Shown: positions 49,417 to 60,600, counted from the first letter of the stretch. The stretch: DNA of 64,000 nt from Temnopleurus reevesii (GCA_036244855.1 BQKZ01000425.1:49915-113914); one strand, 5' to 3'. Program-made: numbers and translations. Notes: a model not told the origin generated them from the letters alone.

Positions 49417-52400
49417 CATAAGTAAGATTTGTTAAAGAACTTTTCAACCATCTGCAACTACTCACAGACCAAAACAAAACATTTTAAATACAAGAATGCG
49501 ACCATATTTTTTTCAATCTCTGACAAGTTTATGCAGCAAAGTGACCATAATGATAGGTTAATTTACTGGCCAGGCAGTTTCAAGAGAGATATACTGCAGA
49601 GGTGCATTTCTAGTCCAAACTTTTTATTTGGTGCTTTGGAATTTATGGTAGGCAGTCTAGGGTTATTAGAGACTTTTATTGGCCATTACAAAAGAAAAAA
49701 AAGCAGGACTGTGTTTAGTTACATGTCCTGGAGTGAACTCAAATAATGAGGTTGAATTATGGAGTCCAGTTGAAGAAGTACACACTGCATGACTTGGGTG
49801 TTCCCTAACACTATTTTCACAGAAAGATTTTTTTGCACAAAAACTCTCATTAAATACTCTTTAAAAAAAACTGTTGCAATTCAAAATCAATAGAAATCAA
49901 CAGTCACTTTGAAGCCTTTATTTACATTATTTACATGTGTATTTGTGAGGTTTAATGTGCCATAACCTCAATTTTTTCATTACAGATTTTGTTTGTTTAA
50001 ATAATAATTCATACTACCTTTACTGACATAAAAATATTATTTCACCAATTACAGGTAGGCTAATTATATTTTGTTTCCTTTATAAGATAAAAATATTTTA
50101 GATCCTTTATGAAAGGAAAATATTTTGAATAGGACTTACCACACACTAAGAATCAATATTTTTTTGTCCTTCTCAAACAATTTTGAACTTTTTTTTCTTG
50201 AAAACAACACATAATGATTGTTGAAAGATAAAAGTTAGAAATATTTCATATCAAACAATAATTGTTGGAAATATTTCAGATCAAAAGATCTGCAAAATAG
50301 ATAGGATTGTCAAAGTGCTCTCATTGGGCACCCACTGGATTTGATCGAAGTCGCATGACTGATCCAAACAAATATACAAATTCTGACTTGTAATTGCTAC
50401 TCTGTAAATATGAAAACATTGCTTGTACATGTGTATGGTTGGCCTGAATTATATTTGATTGCCTTTAAACTGCAGAAAAAATATATACTTTTAAATCTAT
50501 CTTTTATTCATTGCATTTATAATAATTGTGAAATACATACAATGTATCATGTTTTCATACACGTATGATTCTACACTGTAGTTCAGATTGATACATTATA
50601 TAAGAAGAATGATGAATTGATAATTCTATTCTCTTTGCTATTTCTAATCCGATATTAATACTTGTATCATCTGATCAGAAATGAGTAAAAAATAATAAGA
50701 TTCCCCTGAAGATATGAAGAGAGCAAAATATCAATTCCCATGGTTTTGAAAGAATTTGAGCAGGCCCTGATAATGATTGTGAAAGAATTTAAGCAGGCCC
50801 TAATAATGAAACTTAGAAAATCAGAAAAAGCAACGGATGAAAATCTGATACTAGTGTGGGATATTCCCATGGTTTCAAGAGATATTGGAATAATGGCAGA
50901 AATTGATTTACCACAAGAAAATCATACTCTCCAAATAATGAGGAATACACTGTACATGTACATGTACCTCCATTCTCAACAGCTAACATGGAATTAAAAT
51001 TTTCCCAAGGATAATCTCTTCAGATAATCTTATACTACGGGTGTGTCAGTTTAATTATACTGTGCTGCCATCCATGCAAATTATAAATTCTCTAAAGCAC
51101 TTTAAAAGTGGTAATCTTAACATGTACAATGCCTCTTGTAGGCACCCTAAAAGGCATCATTTTCAAGCAATTTCTATAGTCTAAACTTTATTCTTACAAA
51201 GTCCTATGACCGAGCGGTGTTTCATCAAGTTACAAAATACTTCAAGAACAACTTTCAAATTACTGGTATTATTTCTTGTGCTGAATACTTGTGTGATGAT
51301 CAATAATCACGCACAAGAAATGTTACCAGTTGTTCTTCAAGTCCTTCATAACTTTGGTTAGATAAAAAATATATTTAAATTTTTTGATGAGATTCAGTTG
51401 CAACGTTAAACAACATGTTGATTGCAAACAATGCCAGGTCATTAATTTATTGACCTGATATCAACCCAATACAAGACCAGTAGACTTATTATCAGAGCAT
51501 TATAATCGATTGAACCATTCCGCACTGAAACGTCAGAACAAAAGAAATATTCCTGAAACCAGTTGAATCAAAAGTGTGGTCGATCTGGAAGATATTTCGG
51601 GGTGAGATAATCAATAGCTTGAGGGGTTTTCTTGCAATAGAGAAGCACAATTAGGGGGCTTTCATGCACAATTTATATTGACAATTTGTCCCATTTGTGT
51701 GTGACGCTACACAGGGTCATTGATTCAAATTGCAGTAAACAGTTTCAACGGTTTTGATACAAGCTGATCAATGCCTAAATGCACCCTTCTCAACATCCTA
51801 ATTCATCTGCGCAATCATCGCACAATCAGACAAATTGATATAATGTTCATCTGAAGCTGTCTAAAGTACCACAGATTTTAAATGTTTGTCATGATTATTT
51901 TCTTCTCGATTACTTTCTCCAACCACATCCTTTGCAATACTCTACCAAAGAAGCAAGATGGTTGACCTCCAAAAATTTATGCATAATTTATCTTTAAAAT
52001 TAGGCAGACCTAACTTTAAGATACTATTTTATATGAATAAAATATTCATTCAAATGATGATAAGAAAACAGATCAAACAAGATTTGATTATTTTGGTTTT
52101 ATATATATATTTCACTACAAATACAATATTTTCATATTTACATGTAGCCTACATCTCGACCTATATGTCCATGTAAATGCATATTTCTCCATTATACACA
52201 TTTACAATGTCGTCAAATTTGGGAATATTTGTTCCTTTCATGTCCAAATGCAGAAAACCAACAAATCATGAAAAAAAATCTTTACACCCAACCTAAATAA
52301 TGTGATAATATTTGGTCATTCAAGGCCAGATCTTCATTATTTGAGCTTCCACCAAGTCCAAAAGGACAGATATAAATCAAATATTTCAAGCAGTATCAAA

Positions 52401-52819
52401 TAGTTATTTCCCAATTGATATCACACCTCAACCCTTGGTTTGTTGACAGACCTATCACAACGACAAAGCAACAGATCTTTGGACTATCACAATTCCTGAT
52501 TGGAACAAATTTGCATCAGGCAGCACACACTTTGACAATTTCTGTCAATACTGATTGTAAATGTAGCAATGGGGACTACTGTATAAAGAATGAAGCAATA
52601 GGTGTACAAGGTCTAAAGATCAGAACAAGAGTATACAAATACATGTACACAAGGCCAACAGGGAATTGGTGAAACACTTCATTATCACATCAGTTAAAAA
52701 TCACTATACTAAAAATAAATTGGTTGGAATTGAACAAAAAATAAACATAAACCACCCAAGTCCCAATCATTACTATAAACATTCAAAAGGTATATGGATG
52801 TATTTTAATGTATTTTTAT
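49417..52819. other. Intronic sequence, no gene recognised
   Basis: AT-rich, with GTACATGTACATGTACC near 50954 and TATATATATAT near 52098. No convincing exon. One imperfect foldback is listed separately at 51239-51342. Confidence 0.45.
51239..51342. repeat. Imperfect foldback
   Basis: ACTTCAAGAACAAC and GGTATTATTTCTTGTGC at 51239-51281 are inverted at 51311-51341 as GCACAAGAAATGTTACC and GTTGTTCTTCAAGT. The left arm has about 10 extra bases. Confidence 0.7.
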
Positions 52820-52963
52820 ACAAATTCAAGGCTTTCATCTCGGAGTGAATGGCTGAGAGTAATCTATGTACTGCTGCAATGCTTTCTCTCACAAGCAGAC
52901 ATTTTGTTTAGCTGAACTTTATTAGCATACCTTTACCATATTCCAGAACGGTTGGCAACTCTT
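52820..52963. mobile_element. MITE family A, partial copy 4
   Basis: It retains AAATTCAAGGCTTTCAT, GGCTGAGAGTAATC, TTTGTTTAGCTGAAC and the right terminus TTCCAGAACGGTTGGCAACT. The left terminus is missing. Confidence 0.7.
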
Positions 52964-55486
52964 GCCCACTGTATACATACAGATGTATGTAAAATGGAAG
53001 AGAAATTCATTCAGTGCTGCATAATACAAGGGATGTTGAATACCAATGAGCTCATTGGAATTTTTAAGGCATTGTTTGCTGATTCGAAATGGAAACCAAA
53101 AACCTCAAAAGAAGATTGAGAGAGATTTAAAATGTGGCCATGCCACCTTATCAAGAGTTCATCAGACAGTAAAATCTGCCTTATTCACAAAAAAAAAAGA
53201 CTATATGTCTAGATTTAGTCTTTTACTTGTTTGTTGGAGTTTTTAGCATACAACTTTAATTGCAAGTAAATGTTTCATTTGCATAAACTACTTTTCCTTT
53301 CATTTTTGCTTTTGTTCAAAATGGTATTCTAAAACAGAGTACAAGTCCACCTCATTTTTGTCAGAAATGGGGTAGATATTCAGTATTGAATGGTAAATGC
53401 CTTAAAATCCAAATCTAGTTAGTTTTCACAATCATACAGGCCGTTCTGAAAGAACTACCCAACAACCCATTCAGTTGTAAGGATGTCCCCTACAGGCAAA
53501 AGGTCATTACCAAGGTAACAGGTATAAACGCTGTTCAAAAGATGTTCCAATTCTTGCATGAGAGGTGGCATAGGGACCATGGCTTCAGAGCGCAAGTCTA
53601 TGCCAGCAGCAAAGGGTATATTTGGGACGGTGGGTCACATAGTTTTCGCAACTGTTTCTTTGTATGGGGTGGAGAAGAGAGAAAGATCGATATCGGGTGA
53701 TTTGATTATGACGAAAGGTGGCCATTGTGATCATGTTTGAATTCAATATATTTATGGACTCCTGTGTAAAGGGTCTGTGGGTTTGGAATTTCTGTAATTC
53801 AATAAGGAATATGGGATCGAAATATGATGATCGTAAATGAGACAAAAGCATGCCTATGCAGACATGTGATGAAGATAGAAAGATTCTAATACCTCTGTAA
53901 TCTCTGGCTTCAACCAGGAAGTTCATCTATGAACCAACTATGATTTTTCTGACATAAAATACTGTTTTAAACTTGAATAAATGTGGCTTGATAAAATAAA
54001 AAGTGTGTTTAGTGCCCAACTGATGAAAAAGTAATCCATCTCCATCAACATGTACCTTGAATAGTCAGCAAATAACTTTACACTGTTTTAGTGCAATCAG
54101 TCTTTAGATTAAAGGGGAACCATCCATGGAATTATCATGTTCACATTGAATAAGGAAAAATCCAATGAACAAACTATGAGAATTTGAGCAAAATCGGGCA
54201 ATCCGTTTAAGAATTATGAATTTTCAAATTCCCAAAGATACGACAATCATTCCCGCTGATCAGTTCCATGTGATCGTCAACATTGGCGGGATCTGTGAAT
54301 TCATGTCTAACAATTCCTCGTTCTTTTTGCATATAAATTTTTACATTTTCTTCTTTTTTCACAAAAGTCAAGAAAACTCATCTAGATAGCATCCATATCT
54401 AAATACGCACAGGTTTGGCCGTGATGACGACACACCCACACATTCTTCAGTCCAACGGAGGACTCAGCTGACACAAACTTTACAATCAATTCAACGGAAT
54501 ATTCATTATTTTGATATCTAGGTAAAAAATTGCAAAGTTATACCATGCACTTGGCCTAAATTTGTCTTTATAGAAATAAGACAAGGAGTCAGTTTGATAT
54601 CAATTTGTTGTGGAGATGTGGTCTGGTTTGGCTGTCAGTAATAGTCCATCTGTCATTTCCACTGATCATAAAGGTTTCATACCCACTTACCAACGTCCAA
54701 GTTCATTTGCTATGATTACTGTGATGCAGATTGTACTAGAGCCTGGGTAGAGCATTCCAACAATATCACGGATAAAATTCTCTATTGTTGTCGTTAATGG
54801 TTATTGAGAATTTATGTACATGTACATGTAAAATCAAAGCAGTACAATAACTTTAACTTTTTTTCATCAAGCTCATGTTGTATTTTTGTTTTTTGCAATT
54901 GTTTGGGATTCTAAGAAAATGTTAGGTATTTAATGTTGAAGAAATAGTAAGATGCAATAAGCACAATAAACAATAACATAAAACAGTAAAAAAATAAATT
55001 TAAAAAAATTAAAAGATAATTTAAAAAAAGCAATAACCAGAGCATGTACAGTGATTAACATAAAGACTGGCTCATTAAATTTAATGAACAATGATTTTGC
55101 TAATGGTGAATTGAACAGAGAATATGAAATGCCTGCAATTATTGCCGCAAATCACGTGCTTTCTCTCTAAATATGAGTAGTCCTCTTGAATGTGCAACAA
55201 ATGTTCTGGCAGCAACTGTTCCAGAGTAAATTCTACATAAAAAAGCCAAAGTTTAAATGTTACTGTACCCTAAGCCTTAAATCATCTGGAGCATAAATTC
55301 TAACTTGACCCTAACTGTAATACTCCATATCCAGAGAAATTAAAAACGGAGTAATCGTCGATGTAGCAAAGTTCTGTCGTCAACCAGTAGTCTACTTTCA
55401 CAAGCATTGAAGATTCTTATGAAAATAAAAATATAAATATTAAATATTACAACAAAGATATGAAATAGAAATAAAACAAATCTTAC
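52964..55486. other. Intronic sequence; GC-richer block near 53440-53740
   Basis: The block around 53440-53740 is more GC-balanced and non-repetitive (AGAGGTGGCATAGGGACC, GAAAGATCGATATCGGGTGA). It could be a conserved element; the minus-strand open frame 53585-53926 has no recognised domain. The remainder is AT-rich with GTACATGTACATGTA near 54815. Confidence 0.4.
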
Positions 55487-55897
55487 CTTTGGCCATTTTG
55501 GATTGAGCTCCCTTGCCTTGATCGCATCAGTGAGCGCCCTCTCGTAATCCTTGAGCTTGACGTGCGCTGCCGACCGATTACTGTACAGTATGTGATTGGC
55601 CGGATCCAAGTCCAGTGCTTCAGTGTAGAGGCGTATGGCTCGCTGGAAATCCGCGTTCTGGCACGCCTCGTTACTCTGCCGCACTTTCTCCTGGAACAGC
55701 GCCCGTTTGTCTGACATGGGCAGGTGGGCGTTGCCAGCAAGCGTGGCGGTGGGGAGGTTCATTGTTGCTTTGGTGGTGGTGGTAGAGGTGGTGGCAGCAA
55801 TGCTGGGAAGACTGGTGTTGCTATTGCTGTTGGAGCTGTTGTTGGAGTCCCGGCTGGTGGTGCTGACATCATCTTGGGTGTCGCCAGATGAGGACTT
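55487..55897 (-). CDS. TTC28: TTC28 N-terminal exon: first two TPR motifs
   Basis: TTC28 is a very large TPR-repeat scaffold protein of animals, reported at midbody and spindle structures during division. This minus-strand exon is 411 bases, 137 codons, phase 0 at both ends. Upstream is a T-rich tract and acceptor (CTATCTCATTGCAG); downstream is the donor CCAAAG followed by GTAAGA. Residues 1-65 are Ser/Thr/Asn-rich low complexity (runs of NSNSN and TSTTTTK), as expected for a divergent N-terminus. Residues 70-103 form TPR1 (EKVRQSNEACQNADFQRAI) and 104-137 TPR2 (LYSNRSAAHVKLKDYERAL), ending NPKWPK. From memory the human protein has KVRQSN, ILYSNRSAA and LLNPKWPK at the same places. The initiator is uncertain: Met46 or Met61 of the exon could start it, but the acceptor and open frame suggest a short upstream exon. 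The next exon is not visible in the window. Other two-TPR proteins are possible but match less well. Confidence 0.88.
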
Positions 55898-55972
55898 CTG
55901 CAATGAGATAGGAATGAAAAAAAAATCATTAACTTTGTCTTGTGCAATACCCTGTATAGTTATCCGGTGTTA

Positions 55973-56101
55973 AGGCCCCTGTCACTTAGCCCCGGAAACA
56001 ACACGATTCGACACGACTCTTTGTCAGTTCATAGTTGGCTGCCTGCGAACAAAGAGTTGTGTTGAATCGTGTGCTTCCGGGGGCTTTATGTGACAGGGGC
56101 C
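55973..56101. mobile_element. MITE family C, copy 3
   Basis: Begins AGGCCCCTGTCACTTAGCCC and ends GGGGGCTTTATGTGACAGGGGCC, with TA at 55971-55972 and 56102-56103. The centre GACTCTTTGTCAGTTCATAG matches copy 2. It lies only 75 bp upstream of the TTC28 exon acceptor. Confidence 0.9.
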
Positions 56102-56189
56102 TAAGCCGATATTTAGCCAGTAAATATTCGGGGAGCACACCTCCGATATGGAACTCAGACTGCTTTCCCATCAATATCCATTGTCCTGG

Positions 56190-56442
56190 GTTTCGTTTCA
56201 TTTAACTACTCCTAGATCTACGAATGAATCTATGAATGACTAGTGACCATTTCCTGCACTCATGATAACTCCTGGTGCTGAATCTTAACTGAGAAAGGAT
56301 TATCTGTCTACAAACTACAAACAACTGGTGACCATTTCCTGAACTAAATGATCACTCATGGTGCTGAATCGCACCCGAGAAGGGTTTACCAGTCGTTCGT
56401 AGAGTTGTGCATAGATCTACGAGAAACTTTATAAAAGACAAC
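56190..56442. mobile_element. MITE family G, copy 2
   Basis: The right terminus AACTTTATAAAAGACAAC is the inverse of the left end of the copy at 46129, and the left end GTTTCGTTTCATTTAAC is a weaker match. Two internal repeats of GTGACCATTTCCTG followed by a GGTGCTGAATC segment show a partial internal duplication (about 56244 and 56329). GTCGTTCGTAGAGTTGTGC also matches copy 1. Confidence 0.7.
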
Positions 56443-56733
56443 TCAGATCTATGAAGAAAACTAGAACTTGCACGGTGCAGGAAACATTCAAATGCTTACG
56501 GTTGCAAATGTGGTGTAAGGTTATCGTTCAAGAAATAGTCCTGAAAGAACAACCCTGATCTATTGTCTGATACGGATAGAAAATATGTCTGGTGTGCATC
56601 TGGCTGATCATCATATAATCGTGAATGAGGGATTGTTTTATCCTGTCGTTTCTGAAGTCTATACAGCAGAAAAAAACACAAATCACATGCAATTCACACC
56701 TAAGCTTCTGACAAGTATATAAATAAAGTCTAT

Positions 56734-57013
56734 GACCCCGTTTACACCACCGGCCCAAATTTAGGCCGGCCCAGGGCCGGTCCAATTGCGGTACCGGGTC
56801 CCGCTCGGTGCCCTGTTTACACAGCATTTGGTACCGCAATTGGACCAGCGAGCGTTTACACCGAAACTAGGCCGGCCCGAGACAACCTCCAGAGGTGGTC
56901 CAAAAGTAGGCCGGCTTTTGGTACCGCAGTTGGGCCAGCGAGCGTTTACACCAAAAAGTAGGCCGGCCCGAGGCCGGCCTCAGGCCGGCCTAAAAGTCGG
57001 TGTAAACAGGGTC
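56734..57013. mobile_element. Family N element built of GGCCGGCC-type repeats
   Basis: GACCCCGTTTACACC at the left and GGTGTAAACAGGGTC at the right are inverse. TAT lies directly outside each end (56731-56733, 57014-57016), a possible target duplication. Inside, TTGGTACCGCA-TTGG-CCAGC, GAGCGTTTACACC and TAGGCCGGCCCGAG recur about every 110 bp. It is strikingly GC-rich compared with its surroundings. Open frames on both strands are incidental. Confidence 0.8.
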
Positions 57014-57343
57014 TATGATAGAAAATAATCTTTCAACTCCAACCAAACACTATGTGGGTCCAACATGACATTCAAAGGAAAAAGAAGAAGATTTATATTG
57101 AACACCATACACAATGATGACATCCATGTTCTTATTTTCCATCTTTGAATGTGCCTTTTCATAACATTACAACTTCCTGAAAGGTTAAAAATCCATCATA
57201 AATAAACCAGAACATGACTTTCATGGGAAATAACAAGTGAAGACAGATATTTTTAGAAGCAAAGTGCACACCTCTACCTCCTACAAATAGAACAAGCTTT
57301 TAAATAAAAATGTTCATGTGACAATAATGTTCTGTCAAGTACT

Positions 57344-57512
57344 TCATAAGCTGAAATTTTCATGGTACATGTAGTTCTATTTTCGCCAGTTTTATTTTCG
57401 CTGTCTTGGTTGCACATTCATATGTGTACAAACATGACGTAAAGATAACAACAATGTGTCAAACTGGTCCAAAATCGTTTAAATATATTTACGCTAAAAT
57501 ATTGGCTTATGA
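57344..57512. mobile_element. MITE family I, degraded copy 2
   Basis: It opens TCATAAGCTGAAATTTTC and closes AAAATATTGGCTTATGA. The interior has TTTTCGCCAGTTTTATTTTC, TGTGTACAAACATGACG and TGTGTCAAACTGGTCC, the inverse of parts of 6665-6863. Confidence 0.7.
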
Positions 57513-58100
57513 ATGCGGTATGTATTTCAGGTCAACCCACAATAATGGTCTCATGTTCTTGATATCGACGTACATTTACATTATTTTATCACTAAAATGG
57601 ATTTTATTTTAAATCCTTTGCTTGATGAATCATTTTCATATGAGAGAAAACTCTCAGAGAAACAAATTCAAATGTTCATTGAAAAAAATATAGTGCCTTG
57701 AAATTCCAGATTTCTATCCCCTTGACTCATATTTTTCTTAAATTGGCATATGAAAAATGGCAAAACTCATCAATTTCATACAAAAAAGCTTGCGAATATA
57801 AAGTACAACACAAGACGACCTGCCAGTCTCCAAATATTGACGTTTACTGAACTAACACGAAAGTACAGCCTCCTCTGCGCCAGAGTTCAAAATCACGATG
57901 ACAGAATCTACTCAAGACAATCCATCTAAATCAATACGGAATGAAACATGAATTGCAATTTGCCATCTTCGTGTCTCGCCCCATTCCACCGGATTCCCCT
58001 CCCTAAGTTCACAGTTTCCATCAAACAATTTAGATTTCCGCCATCAGCAATAAACCCTAATCAATGGATGTTGCATGCACTCTATGGCTTTCCATCAAGT
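57513..58100. other. Sequence left of the scaffold join, no gene recognised
   Basis: Read on the minus strand directly after the N at 58101, the first codons give LDGKP then TAG. LDGKP resembles the HF-x-DGKPT segment that follows a THAP finger, but the frame then stops. No further coding evidence. Confidence 0.4.
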
Positions 58101-58101
58101 N
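58101..58101. other. Scaffold join (N) inside a coding frame
   Basis: One N directly after the last Cys codon of the THAP frame. Unlike the joins at 42188 and 43694 there is no duplicated flank, so true sequence of unknown length may be missing here. Confidence 0.95.
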
Positions 58102-58372
58102 TACATACCACACTGTGTTTCTTGGGTTGAAAACCGTCACGGTTGATGTTTCTACTCCACTGGCGTTTGACCTCAACTTGACTCGCCCGACCGGGGAACC
58201 TGTGGAGGGAGAACGGCTTGAGACACGGGCATTCTTCGTGGGTTAAACTGTGCTCCTCACATCGACTTCTTTCCCATATTTTCATTTTTCTCCAGTTGTT
58301 GTAGCACTTACGAACTACACAAGTATGACCTGAATGTCCCCTCTTATGTTTCATAACACCAAGAGGGTCCAT
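58102..58372 (-). CDS. THAP-type zinc-finger exon, partial
   Basis: THAP domains are C2CH zinc fingers that bind DNA; they occur in transcription regulators and in P-element and other transposases. The ATG at 58372 opens 90 codons before the gap. Seen in order: Cys18-x4-Cys23 (HTCVVRKCYNN), a second Cys group (Cys38, Cys48, Cys50), the PFSLHRFPG block at 53-61, Trp72 and INR at 76-78 (KRQWSRNINRDGF), and VVC at 88-90. The spacing between Cys23 and Cys90 is longer than in classic THAP fingers. It fits a marine-invertebrate sub-type with CE-H and C-C-PF-LH-FP features that I know from family knowledge. The final x2-His-Phe is missing because the frame runs into the N at 58101; after the gap LDGKP is followed by a stop. 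It may be a real gene broken by the assembly, a pseudogene, or a transposase remnant. It lies on the same strand as TTC28, about 2.2 kb upstream of its exon. Confidence 0.8.
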
Positions 58373-59504
58373 AATTAGACAACCACATGCAATTTTAATA
58401 GAAGTTCCAGCTCAAAAACTTGCTCCAAGCGCTCCGTCGCAGAAATTCATACATTGATTAACGCGCGCGCTGTAATTGGCAAATTTGTTTTTATGCCATG
58501 GAGTAAAAAAAAAAAATCATGTTTGCACCTCCAACCCCCCCCCACACAAAAAAAAAAAAAAAAATAATTTCTACATTCACAAATACACTTGAAATTGGCT
58601 TATTTTGGATTATTCTGACAGAAACCAATCATAACTAGCACTATATTTTCCCAAGCAATCACAACAAAGGTTTTACTTCTGTTTGATCAAACATGTAGGC
58701 CTAACATGAAGCCTCGTCATGCTAAAATTCAACAATCATCATTTTCTTATAGAGCAATATGGTTATTTCACAACAATCAAAATCAATATGATGAAAAATG
58801 AATAAATTTTGGTAACAAAAAAATTGAAGAGAAATTACATGTTTTCCAACACAATACATACATGTATGAAGCTAACATGCCCACAAATGTGTGAGGAGTA
58901 ATGAACTTTCTCAAGTGTGTCAATGACTTTCTCAGGTTTAATAGTGCAGGTGTATTCCTTCCACACACATCCTGTCACCAAGTGACCAATTCCTACATCA
59001 ATAAGACCAATTCCTCTATCGATAAATCCAACACCTGCTTTGAAGCATGACTTCAGATTTATAAAAAGGGTAAATACGTTAACTTTCACTTCAATATTTG
59101 TAAAACCAGCATGCACGGTAATTCTCATCAATAGCATGCAATATTTAATAACGAGGGTGAGTAAACATATAAAGCGCATGGAAAAAAATCCACATGAAAA
59201 TTTAATAACAATAAACTTATGAATGAAATTATATTCAAACTTTTCAGCTGCACAAAGAAATGCTTTAAAATAGTGAACAAATTAGTGTAGGTGTCATAAT
59301 TTAAAAAAAAAACTGTATTTCTAAACCAAGGAAAAATATATGCATGTAAAGCTGAGAAGAACATTTTTTTTCTTTATTATTAAATAGATAATAGATCCAA
59401 AGAAATACATGAAAATTTAGGATTCCTTAAATTTTCTCACAGGTTTTAACAACGTTAATCCTAATAGTTATTGTTTGTAAGAGGAGGCAAGAATGTATTT
59501 TAAT
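58373..59504. other. Upstream sequence, no feature recognised
   Basis: AT-rich, with poly-A and poly-C runs near 58507-58565. The minus-strand open frame 58835-59179 (114 codons) has no recognised domain and no splice signals I would trust. Confidence 0.45.
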
Positions 59505-59733
59505 CAGGGCGCTGCAAACCTACTTGCCTGCATGCCAGGGGCAACAAAATGAAGCTGTTGGGCAAATAAATAAAATTGTCACTTTCCCGAAAGGGCAAGT
59601 AGCAGCTTTTTCTAGTTTTCATCTACATTTACAAATTGGCATAGGCCATCAATTTGGGGCAAAAGAAATTTTGTTCGGGCAAGTGATTTGAAAACTTGGT
59701 TGCCCTGGTGAAAAAAATTCTTGTAGCACCCTG
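59505..59733. mobile_element. Family J element (hAT-like ends), copy 1
   Basis: CAGGGCGCTGCAAACC at the left and TTCTTGTAGCACCCTG at the right are inverse termini. CAGGG-first ends suggest a hAT-derived non-autonomous element. It is nearly identical to 60368-60595 in the same orientation. Target duplication not clear. Confidence 0.85.
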
Positions 59734-59929
59734 ATAACATTCCAATTTTCATCCCTAAAAAAGTTCAGTAAATTTCTCCAGTCCCACACCGCTAATCTAC
59801 TGCAAACGCTCTACATACTCCGGCACACACATTACAATACACCAAGCTGCACATCCATGCACTCTAGGGAATACATTACACAATGCGGCCATTGAAATGG
59901 AGTAACGCTTTTGTGCTATAGAAAACAGA

Positions 59930-60250
59930 ATTAACTGTCCCTGTGTCATCCCATAGAGAAGCCCGTGCCCCCTCTTCCCTATTGTTTACCCCAAGCTTCG
60001 CAGCTCATCCTAGTGTTTACACACAGCGTAGGGTTATAAAAAACATTTCATTTAGAGAGGCCACATGCAAATGAAGCACTCGTCTCGGTTGGTCAATATG
60101 GAGTGCCCACTACATGGGCTTTGATCGGAAGCCCATTGTCACGAGAGGCCCTGGACACTCTATGCTGGTGTTGTTCTAGGTCCTATGGGACAGCAGGGGC
60201 TTGGAACTTCTCCGGAAGAGGACCTGGAACTGTCGGAGTCTGCATAGCGA
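59930..60250. promoter_or_regulatory. GC-richer island, possible regulatory region or 5' exon
   Basis: In an AT-rich setting this segment is balanced and non-repetitive. It contains an octamer ATGCAAAT at 60066-60073 and a perfect 8 bp hairpin (ATGGGCTT and AAGCCCAT around TGATCGG, 60114-60136). It lies about 4 kb upstream of the TTC28 exon on the gene's strand and between two family J elements. I cannot identify a start site, so regulatory function is inference. Confidence 0.2.
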
Positions 60251-60367
60251 GATGACTTTAGAATTCAAATGTTTTTTTTTCCTTTAAAGCTGTTATAAAT
60301 GAAAAGATATCCTTGTGTTTTTCTGTAAAGCAATACTATGCAATACATAACAGCCGCAACATTTGAT

Positions 60368-60595
60368 CAGGGCGCTACAAACCCACTTGCCCGCATGCCC
60401 GGGGCAACAAAATTAAGCTGTCGGCAAGTAAATAAAATTGTCACTTTCCCGAAAGGGCAAGTAGCAGCTTTTTCTAGTTTTCATCTACATTTACAAATTG
60501 GCATAGGCCATCAATTTGGGGCAAAAGAAATTTTGTTCGGGCAAGTGATTTGAAAACTTGGTTGCCCTGGTGAAAAAAATTCTTGTAGCACCCTG
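60368..60595. mobile_element. Family J element (hAT-like ends), copy 2
   Basis: CAGGGCGCTACAAACCC to TTCTTGTAGCACCCTG, with TTGAT on both sides (60363-60367 and 60596-60600), a likely target duplication. Only a handful of differences from copy 1, mostly near the left end. The open frame 60338-60553 is this element. Confidence 0.88.
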
Positions 60596-60600
60596 TTGAT

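Larger units (their letters stand above)
1..55486 (-). other. TTC28: Putative giant intron of TTC28 (downstream of the visible exon)
   Basis: The TTC28 exon at 55487-55897 ends in a clear GTAAGA donor reading leftward. The family's next exon should encode the sequence following the second TPR (Tyr-Phe-Arg-Gln-Gly in the human protein, from memory), and I find no open frame resembling it at lower coordinates on the minus strand. The simplest reading is that the rest of the window to the left is intron, filled with repeats and possibly a small nested gene at 34.5-35.4 kb. TTC28 has very long 5' introns in vertebrates, which fits. A short exon under about 60 codons could have escaped notice. Confidence 0.55.

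Noticed and set aside
53585..53926. 113-codon minus-strand open frame
   Set aside because: No motif; composition not protein-like. Kept only as a possible conserved non-coding block.
55635..55973. 112-codon plus-strand open frame over the TTC28 exon
   Set aside because: Antisense shadow of the GC-rich, repetitive N-terminal coding sequence.
58835..59179. 114-codon minus-strand open frame upstream of the THAP exon
   Set aside because: No domain or splice context; overlapped by frames on the other strand of similar quality.
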